DNA from: Dokdonella sp041395345
GTDB taxonomy: Bacteria; Pseudomonadota; Gammaproteobacteria; Xanthomonadales; Rhodanobacteraceae
NCBI RefSeq assembly: GCF_041395345.1
Contig: NZ_JAWLAR010000017.1
Location: forward strand, 32,122-96,121
Direction of reading: 5' to 3'
Length of the DNA: 64,000 nucleotides
Shown here: positions 1-9,275 of the stretch, in pieces
Layout of the letters: each line of letters starts with the position of its first letter
Numbering within the stretch: position 1 is the first letter of the stretch
Program-made: the position numbers and the translations under genes
Notes under the pieces: model-generated
What the model saw: only the letters and a program-made list of their open reading frames with translations
Databases searched by the model: none
What the model was told of the DNA's origin: nothing

Positions 1-276
1 CAGGCACATCTCGTTGCCAGTCTCAGCTGGCTTCCGCTTTTGTTGCTGCTTGCGTGTCCGTTCATTCACTTCTTTGGCCACGGCCATCACGGTTCGCACG
101 GCGACCATGGCTCCCCAAAAATTCCCGAATCCGATTCGCCCACCGTAGCCGCTAATCCTGAGACCAATATCAAGCGCCTGGCTGTTTTGTCAGCCCTACC
201 TGCCTCACGGGCGAAACGTGTCAGCCGCAAAGCGCCGCTGCGCCGTCAATGCTGGGTGGCGGCGGACAGGTATTGA
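1..276 (+). CDS. DUF2933-type small membrane protein, 5' end outside the window
   Basis: The frame is open from the first base and gives 91 residues before the stop. Near its start is a Leu-rich membrane segment (about residues 8-25) followed at once by a His/Gly-rich stretch (FFGHGHHGSHGDHG). That pairing is typical of DUF2933 proteins, small membrane proteins of unknown function often found in metal-resistance islands. The last 45 or so residues are basic and do not look like the family, and they overlap the open frame of the Rhs gene downstream. The gene's natural 3' end may therefore have been replaced by the join to the Rhs sequence. The family call is moderately sure; the boundary is not. 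Confidence 0.55.
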   Translation, partial: QAHLVASLSWLPLLLLLACPFIHFFGHGHHGSHGDHGSPKIPESDSPTVAANPETNIKRLAVLSALPASRAKRVSRKAPLRRQCWVAADRY

Positions 277-3200
277 GTGACGCGACCAACACCTGGACCA
301 GCACACCCGCGTTCGTTGCCACGACGGTACAGTCGTTGACGCCCTATCTGTCCGATTCGGCTGAACAAAAGTATGACTTGACCACGCCCGGTCTGCTCAG
401 CCATGGCATCCACAGCCAGTTCACGATGGATGTCTGGGGCAACCTTACCAATTCCACCGTTTACAGCCAGCGTGGGCAAAGCGGCTTGCTGATCATCGAC
501 GAGACGCAAACCACAACCAACATTTACGGGTGCACGCTGTCGCCTCCGACGACCAGTGGCTGTGTCGGTGGCAGTCTCAATGCCGAACGCCAGCGCCTCG
601 GACGCTTGTCCGTCAGCACGGTAACGACGGCGCGTCCGGCGCAATCAGCGGTCGTCCGTCGGGCCAGCTTTGAATACGATGCAGTAACCCTGCAGTTGGT
701 CTCGGAGATCCAAGGTCCCTATCCAGAAGAACCGGTGGCGACCAAGCCTCGCGTTGAGCTTCGTACCGACCGGATGTTGGACAGCGATGGCAATGCAATT
801 CTCGAAGTGGTCTGTAGTACTTCTCACTTCGCGAACCGGAACGCATGCCTGAATCTCGCCGCATTCGATCAGCGCCAATGGGAGGCCGATCCCACCAAGG
901 TTCAACGCTACCGGCGCATGCGCTATGACGACCGCGGCCGATTCATGCTGGGAACCTTGGCACCGTTCTACGACCCGAACGCCTCCAACAACACCACCGA
1001 AGAATTCAGCGAGCTAATTGGTATCGACGTGGCCCCAGGGCTGCTTCGGGTGCCCGCAGGACTGAACCTGGTGCCACGGCGCAATACGTTTGGCGATCCC
1101 TTGAACCACGTCAACGTGGCCGGCGTGCAGACCACGATGGCCTATGGCGCCCTTGGTCGAGAACGATTCAAGCGTGGCGTGCTGGGCGAATTCAGCAAGA
1201 CGACTTACACCTGGTGCACAGACGCCGCGATCACCGGCATTCCGGCTGGCGCTCCTCGCGCAAACTGCCCTGTAGGTGCAGTATTCCGGGTGACAACGGA
1301 CAGCACCGGAACGACCGGCACGTTCAATGGCAAGAGTGTGGCGCCAACCATGTGGGCCTATTTCGACCGCTTGGGTCGCGAGGTGCTCAAGACGACGCGC
1401 ATCTATCAACAATCTCCATCCAGCACGTCCCGGTGGTCCAGTGTAGCGACCAGTTACGATCTGACAGGTCGCGCCAAAGTCGTTACGGTGCCCTATTTCT
1501 CCAAGGACCCCACGGCCCTCCAGTCCACGGCACGCGCTGGCACACCCGTAAGTGGCACACCCAAGAACACGACCGTTGACTATGACGCGATAGGACGCCC
1601 CGACAGGACCATCAATCCGGAAACTCCGGTCAATGGCCCAAGCGAAACGGTGTTTACCTACGATGCGCTGAAGGTTGAAGTAACCGATCCCCGCAGCAAT
1701 CCGACGTTGCGGACCATGAATGGGCGCGACGAATCGGTGTCAGTCAAGGAACCCGGGGGCCTTACCGTGAGCTTCGGCCGCGACGCCGTAGGCGATCTCA
1801 AATCCGTCAGCCGTACGCCCACCGATGGTGACTCGGCGAACACATCGATCCAGACTGACCTGGTCCACGATCGTCTGGGTCGCAAAACCCAAATCAACGA
1901 TCCAGACAAGGGCGGCTGGACGTACAAGTACAACGCACTCGGCGAACTGGTCGAACAGATCGACGCCAAGAATCAGGTCAAGAAGCTCTATCGCGATGCG
2001 CTGGGTCGTCTGATCAAGCGCACAGAGACGCGCCGCACTTCGGGCGGCAGCCAAGTGGCCGAACCGACGGCCGTCTGGACGTGGGACACCTCGCCCCGTC
2101 CGGGTGACATCAGCCCGCCCTTGGCCGGCGTCCCCGTGCTCGGTGCGCTACATGTAGAGACCCTGAGCCTCGGTGGCTATGAGCGAACGCTCAACTACGA
2201 TGACGGCGGCCGCATCAAGCAAAGCACGACGGAGCTGGATGGCACCGCCTATATCGAGTGGCAAGCCTACGATGAAGTGGGGCGCGGAACCCTGCACATC
2301 GACCCGAGTACCGACATCAACTCGACGGCCGGCACGCTCGCCGAATACTCCAACGATGGCTATCCCATCCGCGTGCGCGAGGCGGCTGGCGGCACCACTG
2401 GACAAATCTATAGTGAGGTCTTCGCGCTTTCACCGCGCGGCCAGGTCAAGGAAGAACGCTTTCACGATGCCGCCAATCTCAGCACGACGCGCATCTACGA
2501 CGATGCGACCGGTCGACTGCTGGGGATCAACAGCGGTACTGCGGGGGCCATCCAGAACTGGACCTATACCTACGACAAGAACACCAACCTGCTCAGCCGC
2601 TGGAACCAGGCAAACGGTCACAATATCAAGGAGACAATGACCTACGACGCTCTGGATCGCTTGAAGACGATTTCACTGACTCGATCCGACGGCATCGCCA
2701 CGACGCAATCGACCAGTGTTACCTACGATCAGCTGGGCAACCTCATGACCAAGACGCATCAGGTGGGAGGCGGAACGCCCGTTTCGAACACCTGGACGTA
2801 CGCGGGCTTCCCAAGCGGCTGCAGTCGTGTGGCGGGTCCGCACGCGGTGAGTCAGTTCGACGCGGCGACCTATTGCTACGACGAGAACGGCAATCAGACG
2901 CTGGCCAAGTATTCCGCCAGCGCGACACGGACAATCACCTACACGGGCTACGATCTGGCAGAGAGCATTGTCACGACCGGCGTGCCCAGCACAACTTCGG
3001 TCAGTTTCAAATACGCCCCGGATCGCGGGATGTTCAAGCGTGTGGATGGTGCAACCACGACGCCACCCGCCGGTGCCGGATGTGCGCCGGCCAACGATCG
3101 AATCTTCTGCGACGGCTTCGACCCGGGCAGCACTGGGGGAACCACGGGCGGAAGCACGACCTACTACGTGTCCAATGTAGAAGTTCGCATCGCTGGCACC

Positions 3201-4712
3201 ACGACCACCACCAAGCGCTACATCGGCAGCAATCTGGTCATCACGGCCTCCAGCGTGAGTGGCGGGCCACCCTCGGCGCCGCAATACGCCTATCTCTTCC
3301 GCGATGCGCTGGGGTCGATTGATGCTATTGCCAACCAACTGGGGACGATTCAGCAGCGCCTGAGTTTTGATCCATGGGGACAACGTCGCTACGCAGACCC
3401 CCCAGGCTCATCCACCCTGTGGGGCATTCTGCCCGCCTCAATCGCAGCCAGCTTCGATACAACAGTGACGCGCCAAGGGTACACCGGGCACGAGCAACTG
3501 GATGGCGTGGGCCTGGTGCACATGCGCGGCCGGCTCTATGACCCCCAGTTGGGGCGATTCATCCAAGCGGATCCGTTTGTCGAATCTGACAAGGCTCAGG
3601 GACTCAATCGCTACAGCTATGTGCTTAACAACCCGCTGAGCCTGACGGATCCGAGTGGCTACCTCTCTCTTCGTCAGGTTGTCGGCATCGCCATTGCCGT
3701 GGTGGCAGCGTACTTCGGTCAGTACTATCTAGCCCAAGGCGCATACGCGGCAAGCTTCGGAATCGCTGTGGCGGGAGGATTTGCATCGGCGTACGTCGCG
3801 ACTGGAAGCCTTCGGGCCGGTCTATGGGGTGCGTTTGCGGCGGGCGTGTTCTGGGGGATAGGAACAGCGTTCAGTCGCAGTTGGGCCTACGATACAGGCT
3901 ATAGCTGCGGGGCCGAGATGACTCAGGGCGCGCGAGTAGCAAAAATTGCCGCGCATGGCGCTGCTGGCGGAACACTCACTGAACTTCAAGGAGGGAAGTT
4001 TGGTCACGGATTCGTAAGTGCGGGAGTGACGGAGACCTTCAGTCCAGCAGTGAGCTCGATTGACAACGTTCCCGCTCAAGCAGTCGCTTACGCGGCGATT
4101 GGCGGGACAGCGTCAAAGCTTGCGGGTGACTCGTTCAGCAATGGTGCGGCAACTGCGATATATCAGTTTCTTTTCAATACCGTGGTTCATTCAGCGAGTG
4201 ATATCGCAAAGGCCAATGCGCGCTTGGCTGCTGCGAGTGCCAAGGCCGGAGAGATTGCCGGCCAAGGCTATGCGACGGCCAACGATGCTCAACTAGCAGC
4301 AGCTAATCGATGGGTTCCAGACGCATACATCACTGGAAAGGAGGCGAACTGGTATATCGTCCAACTTTCGGATCTGAGCTTCGGTTACACATATCCAAAC
4401 GTTGGTCTCGCGGGTCAATCGCAAGTTTCACCCGTTAAATCAACGTTTGTTCTAGCACAAAGCTCGAACGGGATCTCCGTCTCTTCGATCAACAGTCTTG
4501 CTCACAACCATCTTCGCGGAGACACTAATTTTAGCGACTACGATAGACAATTGCTCGACTCCCCGCGCTATCGAAAATACCCGCTTTGGCTCTGGAACGA
4601 AAATGGGCATGCGTCAATGCTGAGATCCGGCGCTAACATTGGCGGTATCTCTGGTGCGAGAACATATAGCGGGGTTCGCATTCAGAATATGGATATCCCA
4701 GTAACTTGGTAG
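249..4712 (+). CDS. Rhs repeat protein with JAMM-like C-terminal tip, probably 5'-truncated
   Basis: This is a 1487-residue Rhs/YD-repeat protein. YD-type repeats (TYTYDKNTN, MTYDALDRL, VTYDQLGNL) fill about residues 400-950. The Rhs core (FDPWGQRRY, GLVHMRGRLYDPQLGRFIQADP, ending NPLSLTDPSG) covers about 1015-1136. A hydrophobic linker follows, then a variable tip of about 350 residues. The tip carries HNHLRGDTNFSDYD at 1419-1432, which fits the JAMM metallopeptidase pattern HxH-x7-S-x2-D and also resembles DUF4329. Rhs proteins are normally delivered polymorphic toxins. Here no signal peptide, SpvB-like or PAAR N-terminus is present. The frame is open only back to base 162, so this ATG is nominal and the gene probably lost its 5' part. 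The tip looks more AT-rich than the core, as expected for a swapped toxin cassette. Confidence 0.85.
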   Translation: MLGGGGQVLSDATNTWTSTPAFVATTVQSLTPYLSDSAEQKYDLTTPGLLSHGIHSQFTMDVWGNLTNSTVYSQRGQSGLLIIDETQTTTNIYGCTLSPPTTSGCVGGSLNAERQRLGRLSVSTVTTARPAQSAVVRRASFEYDAVTLQLVSEIQGPYPEEPVATKPRVELRTDRMLDSDGNAILEVVCSTSHFANRNACLNLAAFDQRQWEADPTKVQRYRRMRYDDRGRFMLGTLAPFYDPNASNNTTEEFSELIGIDVAPGLLRVPAGLNLVPRRNTFGDPLNHVNVAGVQTTMAYGALGRERFKRGVLGEFSKTTYTWCTDAAITGIPAGAPRANCPVGAVFRVTTDSTGTTGTFNGKSVAPTMWAYFDRLGREVLKTTRIYQQSPSSTSRWSSVATSYDLTGRAKVVTVPYFSKDPTALQSTARAGTPVSGTPKNTTVDYDAIGRPDRTINPETPVNGPSETVFTYDALKVEVTDPRSNPTLRTMNGRDESVSVKEPGGLTVSFGRDAVGDLKSVSRTPTDGDSANTSIQTDLVHDRLGRKTQINDPDKGGWTYKYNALGELVEQIDAKNQVKKLYRDALGRLIKRTETRRTSGGSQVAEPTAVWTWDTSPRPGDISPPLAGVPVLGALHVETLSLGGYERTLNYDDGGRIKQSTTELDGTAYIEWQAYDEVGRGTLHIDPSTDINSTAGTLAEYSNDGYPIRVREAAGGTTGQIYSEVFALSPRGQVKEERFHDAANLSTTRIYDDATGRLLGINSGTAGAIQNWTYTYDKNTNLLSRWNQANGHNIKETMTYDALDRLKTISLTRSDGIATTQSTSVTYDQLGNLMTKTHQVGGGTPVSNTWTYAGFPSGCSRVAGPHAVSQFDAATYCYDENGNQTLAKYSASATRTITYTGYDLAESIVTTGVPSTTSVSFKYAPDRGMFKRVDGATTTPPAGAGCAPANDRIFCDGFDPGSTGGTTGGSTTYYVSNVEVRIAGTTTTTKRYIGSNLVITASSVSGGPPSAPQYAYLFRDALGSIDAIANQLGTIQQRLSFDPWGQRRYADPPGSSTLWGILPASIAASFDTTVTRQGYTGHEQLDGVGLVHMRGRLYDPQLGRFIQADPFVESDKAQGLNRYSYVLNNPLSLTDPSGYLSLRQVVGIAIAVVAAYFGQYYLAQGAYAASFGIAVAGGFASAYVATGSLRAGLWGAFAAGVFWGIGTAFSRSWAYDTGYSCGAEMTQGARVAKIAAHGAAGGTLTELQGGKFGHGFVSAGVTETFSPAVSSIDNVPAQAVAYAAIGGTASKLAGDSFSNGAATAIYQFLFNTVVHSASDIAKANARLAAASAKAGEIAGQGYATANDAQLAAANRWVPDAYITGKEANWYIVQLSDLSFGYTYPNVGLAGQSQVSPVKSTFVLAQSSNGISVSSINSLAHNHLRGDTNFSDYDRQLLDSPRYRKYPLWLWNENGHASMLRSGANIGGISGARTYSGVRIQNMDIPVTW

Positions 4713-4728
4713 CGCTCGGGAGAGACAC

Positions 4729-5358
4729 ATGAAAATCGCCAAGATTGTCCTGATAGCCTTGATTGGATTTTTCGATGCCGCATTTGTCCAGGCGGCTGAG
4801 AGAAGCCGAATTGAGCAAAGCTTTCGGGATACGCCTCTAAGTCGCTACGAGAATCAGGTCGACATAGATTTGACGAACACTGACCCAATCCCGGCATCAA
4901 TTGACGATGCGGGTAGGAAGATCTTGGAAACCATACCAAGGCCTGTATCGGATGACTTGCTGTCTGCGTCGACTCGAGCATTGAAAGACATCAATGGATG
5001 TAGGTGCCAGTTGCCGCCCAGAGCTCAAGCTATCGCATTCGCCGACTTCTTTTGGCAGGAGGCCAATCAGGGAAAACTCCGAAAGGAGTTGCCAGCTGGC
5101 GCTTCGCTATCCGACACGAGAATCATTTTCTCAGGCTTCTACGAATCGCTCTTGAATAGATTCGCAATGGCTTGGCAAATGAGAGCCCTCAACGGAGAGA
5201 GCGGGGTACTCCGCGAGTGCAATTCCAATGGAATTGAAGATGTTAATGCTTGTCTCAAGATAGCTTTGTTGCGCGGGCTGACCTTGAAAAGCGGCGATCC
5301 GATAGCCACACGAGATCTTGCCTATGTCTACTTGTCACAGCCCGAATTGAGCGAGTAA
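4729..5358 (+). CDS. Small exported protein behind the Rhs gene, candidate immunity protein
   Basis: The product has 209 residues with an N-terminal signal peptide (MKIAKIVLIALIGFFDAAFVQA), so it probably acts in the periplasm. I recognise no family. Visible features are a CRC pair near residue 90, two more cysteines near 164 and 174, and a mostly helical C-terminal half. The ATG lies 16 bases after the Rhs stop and is preceded by GGGAGAG. Position directly behind an Rhs toxin tip and a similarly AT-leaning composition suggest a cognate immunity protein or partner of the tip. That role is inference from position only. Confidence 0.6.
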   Translation: MKIAKIVLIALIGFFDAAFVQAAERSRIEQSFRDTPLSRYENQVDIDLTNTDPIPASIDDAGRKILETIPRPVSDDLLSASTRALKDINGCRCQLPPRAQAIAFADFFWQEANQGKLRKELPAGASLSDTRIIFSGFYESLLNRFAMAWQMRALNGESGVLRECNSNGIEDVNACLKIALLRGLTLKSGDPIATRDLAYVYLSQPELSE

Positions 5359-5442
5359 GTAACTGAAGTGCATGGAGAACAAGGGCCTATTGGAGATTGG
5401 ATGTATCTGGTGACGGCATATCGCCTAGGACACCTTTGAGCT

Positions 5443-5489
5443 TGATCAACGTCGGTCCGGTGATCATGATTCGTTGGTTTCCGTGATCA
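5443..5489. promoter_or_regulatory. Three TGATCA palindromes upstream of the phosphoketolase gene
   Basis: TGATCA occurs at 5443-5448, 5461-5466 and 5484-5489. The first sits in TTGATCAAC and the third in GTGATCAAC. They lie 96-142 bases before the xfp start, in an otherwise empty 226-base gap. A regulator binding TTGAT-type half sites is possible, since FNR/Anr sites contain TTGAT, but the spacing does not form a standard FNR box. No core promoter was assigned. Confidence 0.3.
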
Positions 5490-5584
5490 ACTCCATCGGT
5501 GTGCGCATAGAGCCGACCCAATAGTGGGGTGGACCATTCAAGTACTCGCCAATCGTGCTTTGGCGCAGTCGATAAGGATCAGCC

Positions 5585-7984
5585 ATGCAATCTCCCAACA
5601 AAGCTCTGGAAAAGGATCAGTCCACCTCCAGCCAATCTGCGATTGATTCGGATGAGCTCGCGCGAATCGACGCCTATTGGCGCGCAGCCAATTACCTGTC
5701 GGTCGGACAGATCTATTTACTAAACAATCCACTGTTGCGGGAGCCGCTGACGCTGAAACACATCAAGCCGCGCTTGCTCGGTCACTGGGGTACAACGCCG
5801 GGCCTCAATTTCATCTATGCGCATCTCAATCGTCTGATCCGCGCACATGACCTCAACATGCTCTACATCACTGGTCCGGGACATGGCGGTCCTGGCATCG
5901 TCGCCAACACCTATCTTGAAGGCAGCTACACCGAGCACTTCCCAGACATCACGCAGGATAGCGAGGGTCTGCGCAAATTGTTCCGGCAATTCTCCTTCCC
6001 CGGTGGCATTCCAAGTCATGCCTCTCCCGAGACACCGGGTTCGATAAACGAGGGTGGCGAGCTGGGCTACTCACTGGCACATGCCTATGGCGCCGTGTTC
6101 GACAACCCGGATGTCATAGCCTGTTGCGTCGTCGGTGACGGCGAAGCAGAGACCGGGACGCTAGCTACCAGTTGGCACTCGAACAAGTTTCTAAACCCCG
6201 CACGGGACGGCGCCGTCCTTCCGGTGCTTCATCTGAATGGCTACAAGATCGCAGGTCCCACGATTCTTGGGCGAATGTCCGACTCGGAGTTGGAAAGCTT
6301 GTTTGAGGGCTATGGCTACACAGTGCGCTTTGTCGAGGGCGATGAGCCACATGCCATGCATCGCCGGATGGCGTCGACGCTCGACTTGGCACTCGAACAA
6401 ATTCGAGCCGCGCAAAACCTCGCACGCAACGATCACCAGATGGTTCGCCCGCGCTGGCCAATGATCATATTGCGCTCACCCAAGGGATGGACCGGACCCA
6501 AACAAGTAGATGGTGTCCCTGTCGAGGGCACTTTCCGCTCCCACCAGGTTCCACTCTCCGGACTGGCCGAAAACCCTCAGCATCTCGCACAGTTGGAGTC
6601 CTGGATGCGCAGCTATCGGCCAGAGGAGTTGTTCGATGCGAATGGACGACTGTTGCCGGAACTTGCCGAGCTGGCACCAGCAGGCAATCTCCGCATGGGA
6701 TCAAACCCGCACGCGAACGGCGGCTTGCTTCTTCGGGACCTGAATATCCCCGATTTTCGCGACTACGCCGTCGAAGTACGCTCTCCCGCAACAGTCACGG
6801 TGGAGGCAACACGAATCATGGGTGCGCTTCTGCGCGATGTCATGGCTCGAAACCCCGAAATCTTTCGCGTCATGGGTCCTGACGAAACGGCTTCCAATCG
6901 ACTTACTGCCCTCTTTGAAGTAACCGACCGAACGTGGATGGATTCTGTTCTGTCGACTGACGATCACCTTGCACCCGATGGACGCGTGATGGAAGTGCTC
7001 AGTGAGCAGCTTTGTCAGGGCTGGCTCGAGGGGTATCTTCTGACAGGACGTCACGGACTGTTCTCATGTTACGAGGCGTTCATTCACATCGTTGATTCGA
7101 TGTTCAACCAGCACGCAAAGTGGCTCGATGTTTCCAGGGAAGTGGCGTGGCGCCGTCCTATCGCCTCGCTCAACTATCTTCTAACTTCGCACGTATGGCG
7201 ACAGGACCACAACGGGTTCAGTCATCAGGATCCAGGATTTATCGATCTGGTTGCAAACAAGAAGCCCGAGATCGTCCGCGTTTTTCTGCCGCCCGATGCC
7301 AACACGCTTCTCTCGGTTACAGATCATTGCCTGCGCAGTCGTGGTCAGGTCAACGTCATCATTGCTGGCAAACAACCGGAACTCCAGTATCTGGAAATGG
7401 AGGCCGCAATTCGGCATACCTCGGTCGGAGTAGGAACATGGGATTGGGCCGGGAATGCTGGAGATGAAATTCCCGATGTAGTGATGGCCTGCGCTGGAGA
7501 TGTACCGACACTCGAGACACTGGCAGCTGTGGACATTCTTAGAAAGCACGCGCCCGAAGTAAGAGTCCGCGTCGTCAACGTCGTTGATCTGATGCGTCTA
7601 CAATCAGACCGCGACCATCCGCACGGCCTGAATGATCGCGAGTTCGACATTCTGTTCACCGCTGACAGACCTGTCATTTTCGCCTATCACGGCTACCCGT
7701 CGTTGATCCATCGACTTACCTACAATCGAACCAACCACCACAACTTCCATGTGCACGGTTTCAAGGAAGAAGGGTCAACGACGACGCCGTTTGACATGGT
7801 CGTCCGAAACGAGCTTGACCGTTTTCATCTGGCCATCAACGCCGTTCGGCGCGTTCCTGCCCTGGGCAACTGTGCCGCGGCACTGACACAAGAATTGCTT
7901 GAGCTACTGTATGCACACAATCACTACATAAGGGAGCATGGTGAGGATGCCCCCGAGATCCGAGAATGGACATGGCCCTACTGA
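5585..7984 (+). CDS. xfp: Xylulose-5-phosphate/fructose-6-phosphate phosphoketolase
   Basis: This thiamine-diphosphate enzyme splits xylulose 5-phosphate or fructose 6-phosphate with phosphate into acetyl phosphate plus a C3 or C4 sugar phosphate. The 799 residues match the family length and the XFP N, middle and C domains are in order. Motifs seen are GHWGTTPGLNFIYAHLNRLI, GPGHGGPG near residue 97, the ThDP-binding GDGEAETG near 184, SHQDPGF near 545, and YHGYPSLIHRLTYNR in the C domain. The ATG follows AAGGA at a good distance. Acetate kinase lies 91 bases downstream on the same strand, so the pair can turn sugar phosphates into acetate and ATP. Confidence 0.97.
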   Translation: MQSPNKALEKDQSTSSQSAIDSDELARIDAYWRAANYLSVGQIYLLNNPLLREPLTLKHIKPRLLGHWGTTPGLNFIYAHLNRLIRAHDLNMLYITGPGHGGPGIVANTYLEGSYTEHFPDITQDSEGLRKLFRQFSFPGGIPSHASPETPGSINEGGELGYSLAHAYGAVFDNPDVIACCVVGDGEAETGTLATSWHSNKFLNPARDGAVLPVLHLNGYKIAGPTILGRMSDSELESLFEGYGYTVRFVEGDEPHAMHRRMASTLDLALEQIRAAQNLARNDHQMVRPRWPMIILRSPKGWTGPKQVDGVPVEGTFRSHQVPLSGLAENPQHLAQLESWMRSYRPEELFDANGRLLPELAELAPAGNLRMGSNPHANGGLLLRDLNIPDFRDYAVEVRSPATVTVEATRIMGALLRDVMARNPEIFRVMGPDETASNRLTALFEVTDRTWMDSVLSTDDHLAPDGRVMEVLSEQLCQGWLEGYLLTGRHGLFSCYEAFIHIVDSMFNQHAKWLDVSREVAWRRPIASLNYLLTSHVWRQDHNGFSHQDPGFIDLVANKKPEIVRVFLPPDANTLLSVTDHCLRSRGQVNVIIAGKQPELQYLEMEAAIRHTSVGVGTWDWAGNAGDEIPDVVMACAGDVPTLETLAAVDILRKHAPEVRVRVVNVVDLMRLQSDRDHPHGLNDREFDILFTADRPVIFAYHGYPSLIHRLTYNRTNHHNFHVHGFKEEGSTTTPFDMVVRNELDRFHLAINAVRRVPALGNCAAALTQELLELLYAHNHYIREHGEDAPEIREWTWPY

Positions 7985-8075
7985 CATCATGGGGGCCTGC
8001 ACGAAGGGCCGACATCGCTCCTGACAAGAATTCCCAATTGCGCCTAGCGCTACTGCACAGAAGGCATTTGTCACC

Positions 8076-9242
8076 GTGGAAAAGACGAAGCTTGTCCTCA
8101 CCTTGAACCTCGGTTCCACGTCGCTCAAGGGCAGCTTGTTCCATCGAGGAACGCAACCCGACTGGAGCGGTCCCTCGCATTCAATTTCCTGGCCTATTGA
8201 AGACTCACCTGATCGAGACAGCAGTGAGATGTCGGCTCAAGAGAATGGGGATCTCAATGCGAGCAGCACCATAGTCGATCTATTGGCAAGGCAACTGAAG
8301 AGCTGGCTTTCCACTATCGGATCAACTCCAAACACTGTCGTTCACCGCATCGTCCACGGGGGCACCCTTCAAGGGCCATGCTTCTTGAGCCCTGAGAATA
8401 TCGCATTGCTTTCACGGATCTCGGCATGGGCGCCGAATCATCAAACTCCAGCGCTAGCCATTGTCGATGTCACAACCTCAATGTGGCCCGTGGCCACTCA
8501 GCTCGCAATGTTTGATACAGATTGGCATCGCACTCTGCCAAGTCTCACTCGGACGTTCGCCATTTCGCAAGCACTGCGCTCAGAGGGCCTGCACAAGTTT
8601 GGATTCCATGGACTTGCGTTTCAATCAGCATGGAGGCAACTCTGCAAAGTCCATCCGGATGCAATCGACCGCCGTGTTGTTCTCGCCCACCTCGGGGGTG
8701 GCTCGAGTTTGTGTGCGGTTCGAGGCGGCAGGAGTGTCGACACAACGATGGGACTCACACCGTTGGACGGGCTACCGATGGCGACACGTTGTGGCAGCAT
8801 CGATCCAGGAGTCATTCTCCATTTGCTCAGGTCTGGAAGACTCTCTGTTTCTGACTTGGAAGCCGAACTGAATCGAAACAGTGGACTATTGGGAATCTCA
8901 GGAACGACAGGCGACATGGAGCGCCTCCTCCTGGCCGAAACGGTCGAAGCCAAGCTGGCGATAAACATATTCGTTCATAGAACGGCTCAGGGAATCGCTT
9001 CGATGGCGACCACGCTTGGGGGCATTGATGACCTCGTGTTCTCTGGAGGGATCGGGATGCACTCGTCAATCATTCGCGCAGCCATAGTCGAGCAATTGGA
9101 TTGGATCGGCTTGAAGATTGACCCACAGGCCAATGCGGCGCAGGAACAACGAATCAATGCCAGTTCGAGTGCGGCCAGCATTCTTGTTTTTGAGGTCTAC
9201 GAAGACCGTGAGCTCGCCAATGCCTTATCCCCTGCCCCGTGA
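8076..9242 (+). CDS. ackA: Acetate kinase family protein with altered active-site motifs
   Basis: The 388-residue ASKHA-fold kinase should convert the acetyl phosphate made by the adjacent phosphoketolase to acetate and ATP. Conserved family parts are LNLGSTSLKGSLF at the N-terminus, HRIVHGG, FDTDWHRTLP, the phosphate-binding HLGGGSSLCAV, RCGSIDPG and SGLLGISG. Two normally conserved motifs differ. The usual GTSH, whose histidine helps stabilise the transition state, reads GLAF near residue 178. The usual GIGEN reads GIGMH near residue 325. The start is GTG with a weak AAGGCA in front. The family is clear; full acetate kinase activity is less certain. Confidence 0.9.
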   Translation: MEKTKLVLTLNLGSTSLKGSLFHRGTQPDWSGPSHSISWPIEDSPDRDSSEMSAQENGDLNASSTIVDLLARQLKSWLSTIGSTPNTVVHRIVHGGTLQGPCFLSPENIALLSRISAWAPNHQTPALAIVDVTTSMWPVATQLAMFDTDWHRTLPSLTRTFAISQALRSEGLHKFGFHGLAFQSAWRQLCKVHPDAIDRRVVLAHLGGGSSLCAVRGGRSVDTTMGLTPLDGLPMATRCGSIDPGVILHLLRSGRLSVSDLEAELNRNSGLLGISGTTGDMERLLLAETVEAKLAINIFVHRTAQGIASMATTLGGIDDLVFSGGIGMHSSIIRAAIVEQLDWIGLKIDPQANAAQEQRINASSSAASILVFEVYEDRELANALSPAP

Positions 9243-9275
9243 TCTGGAACGCATATCGGGCTGTTTACTCAAGAA

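Noticed and set aside
5441..5450. FNR/Anr box before xfp
   Set aside because: TTGATCAAC contains one half site only; the second half is not at the required spacing.
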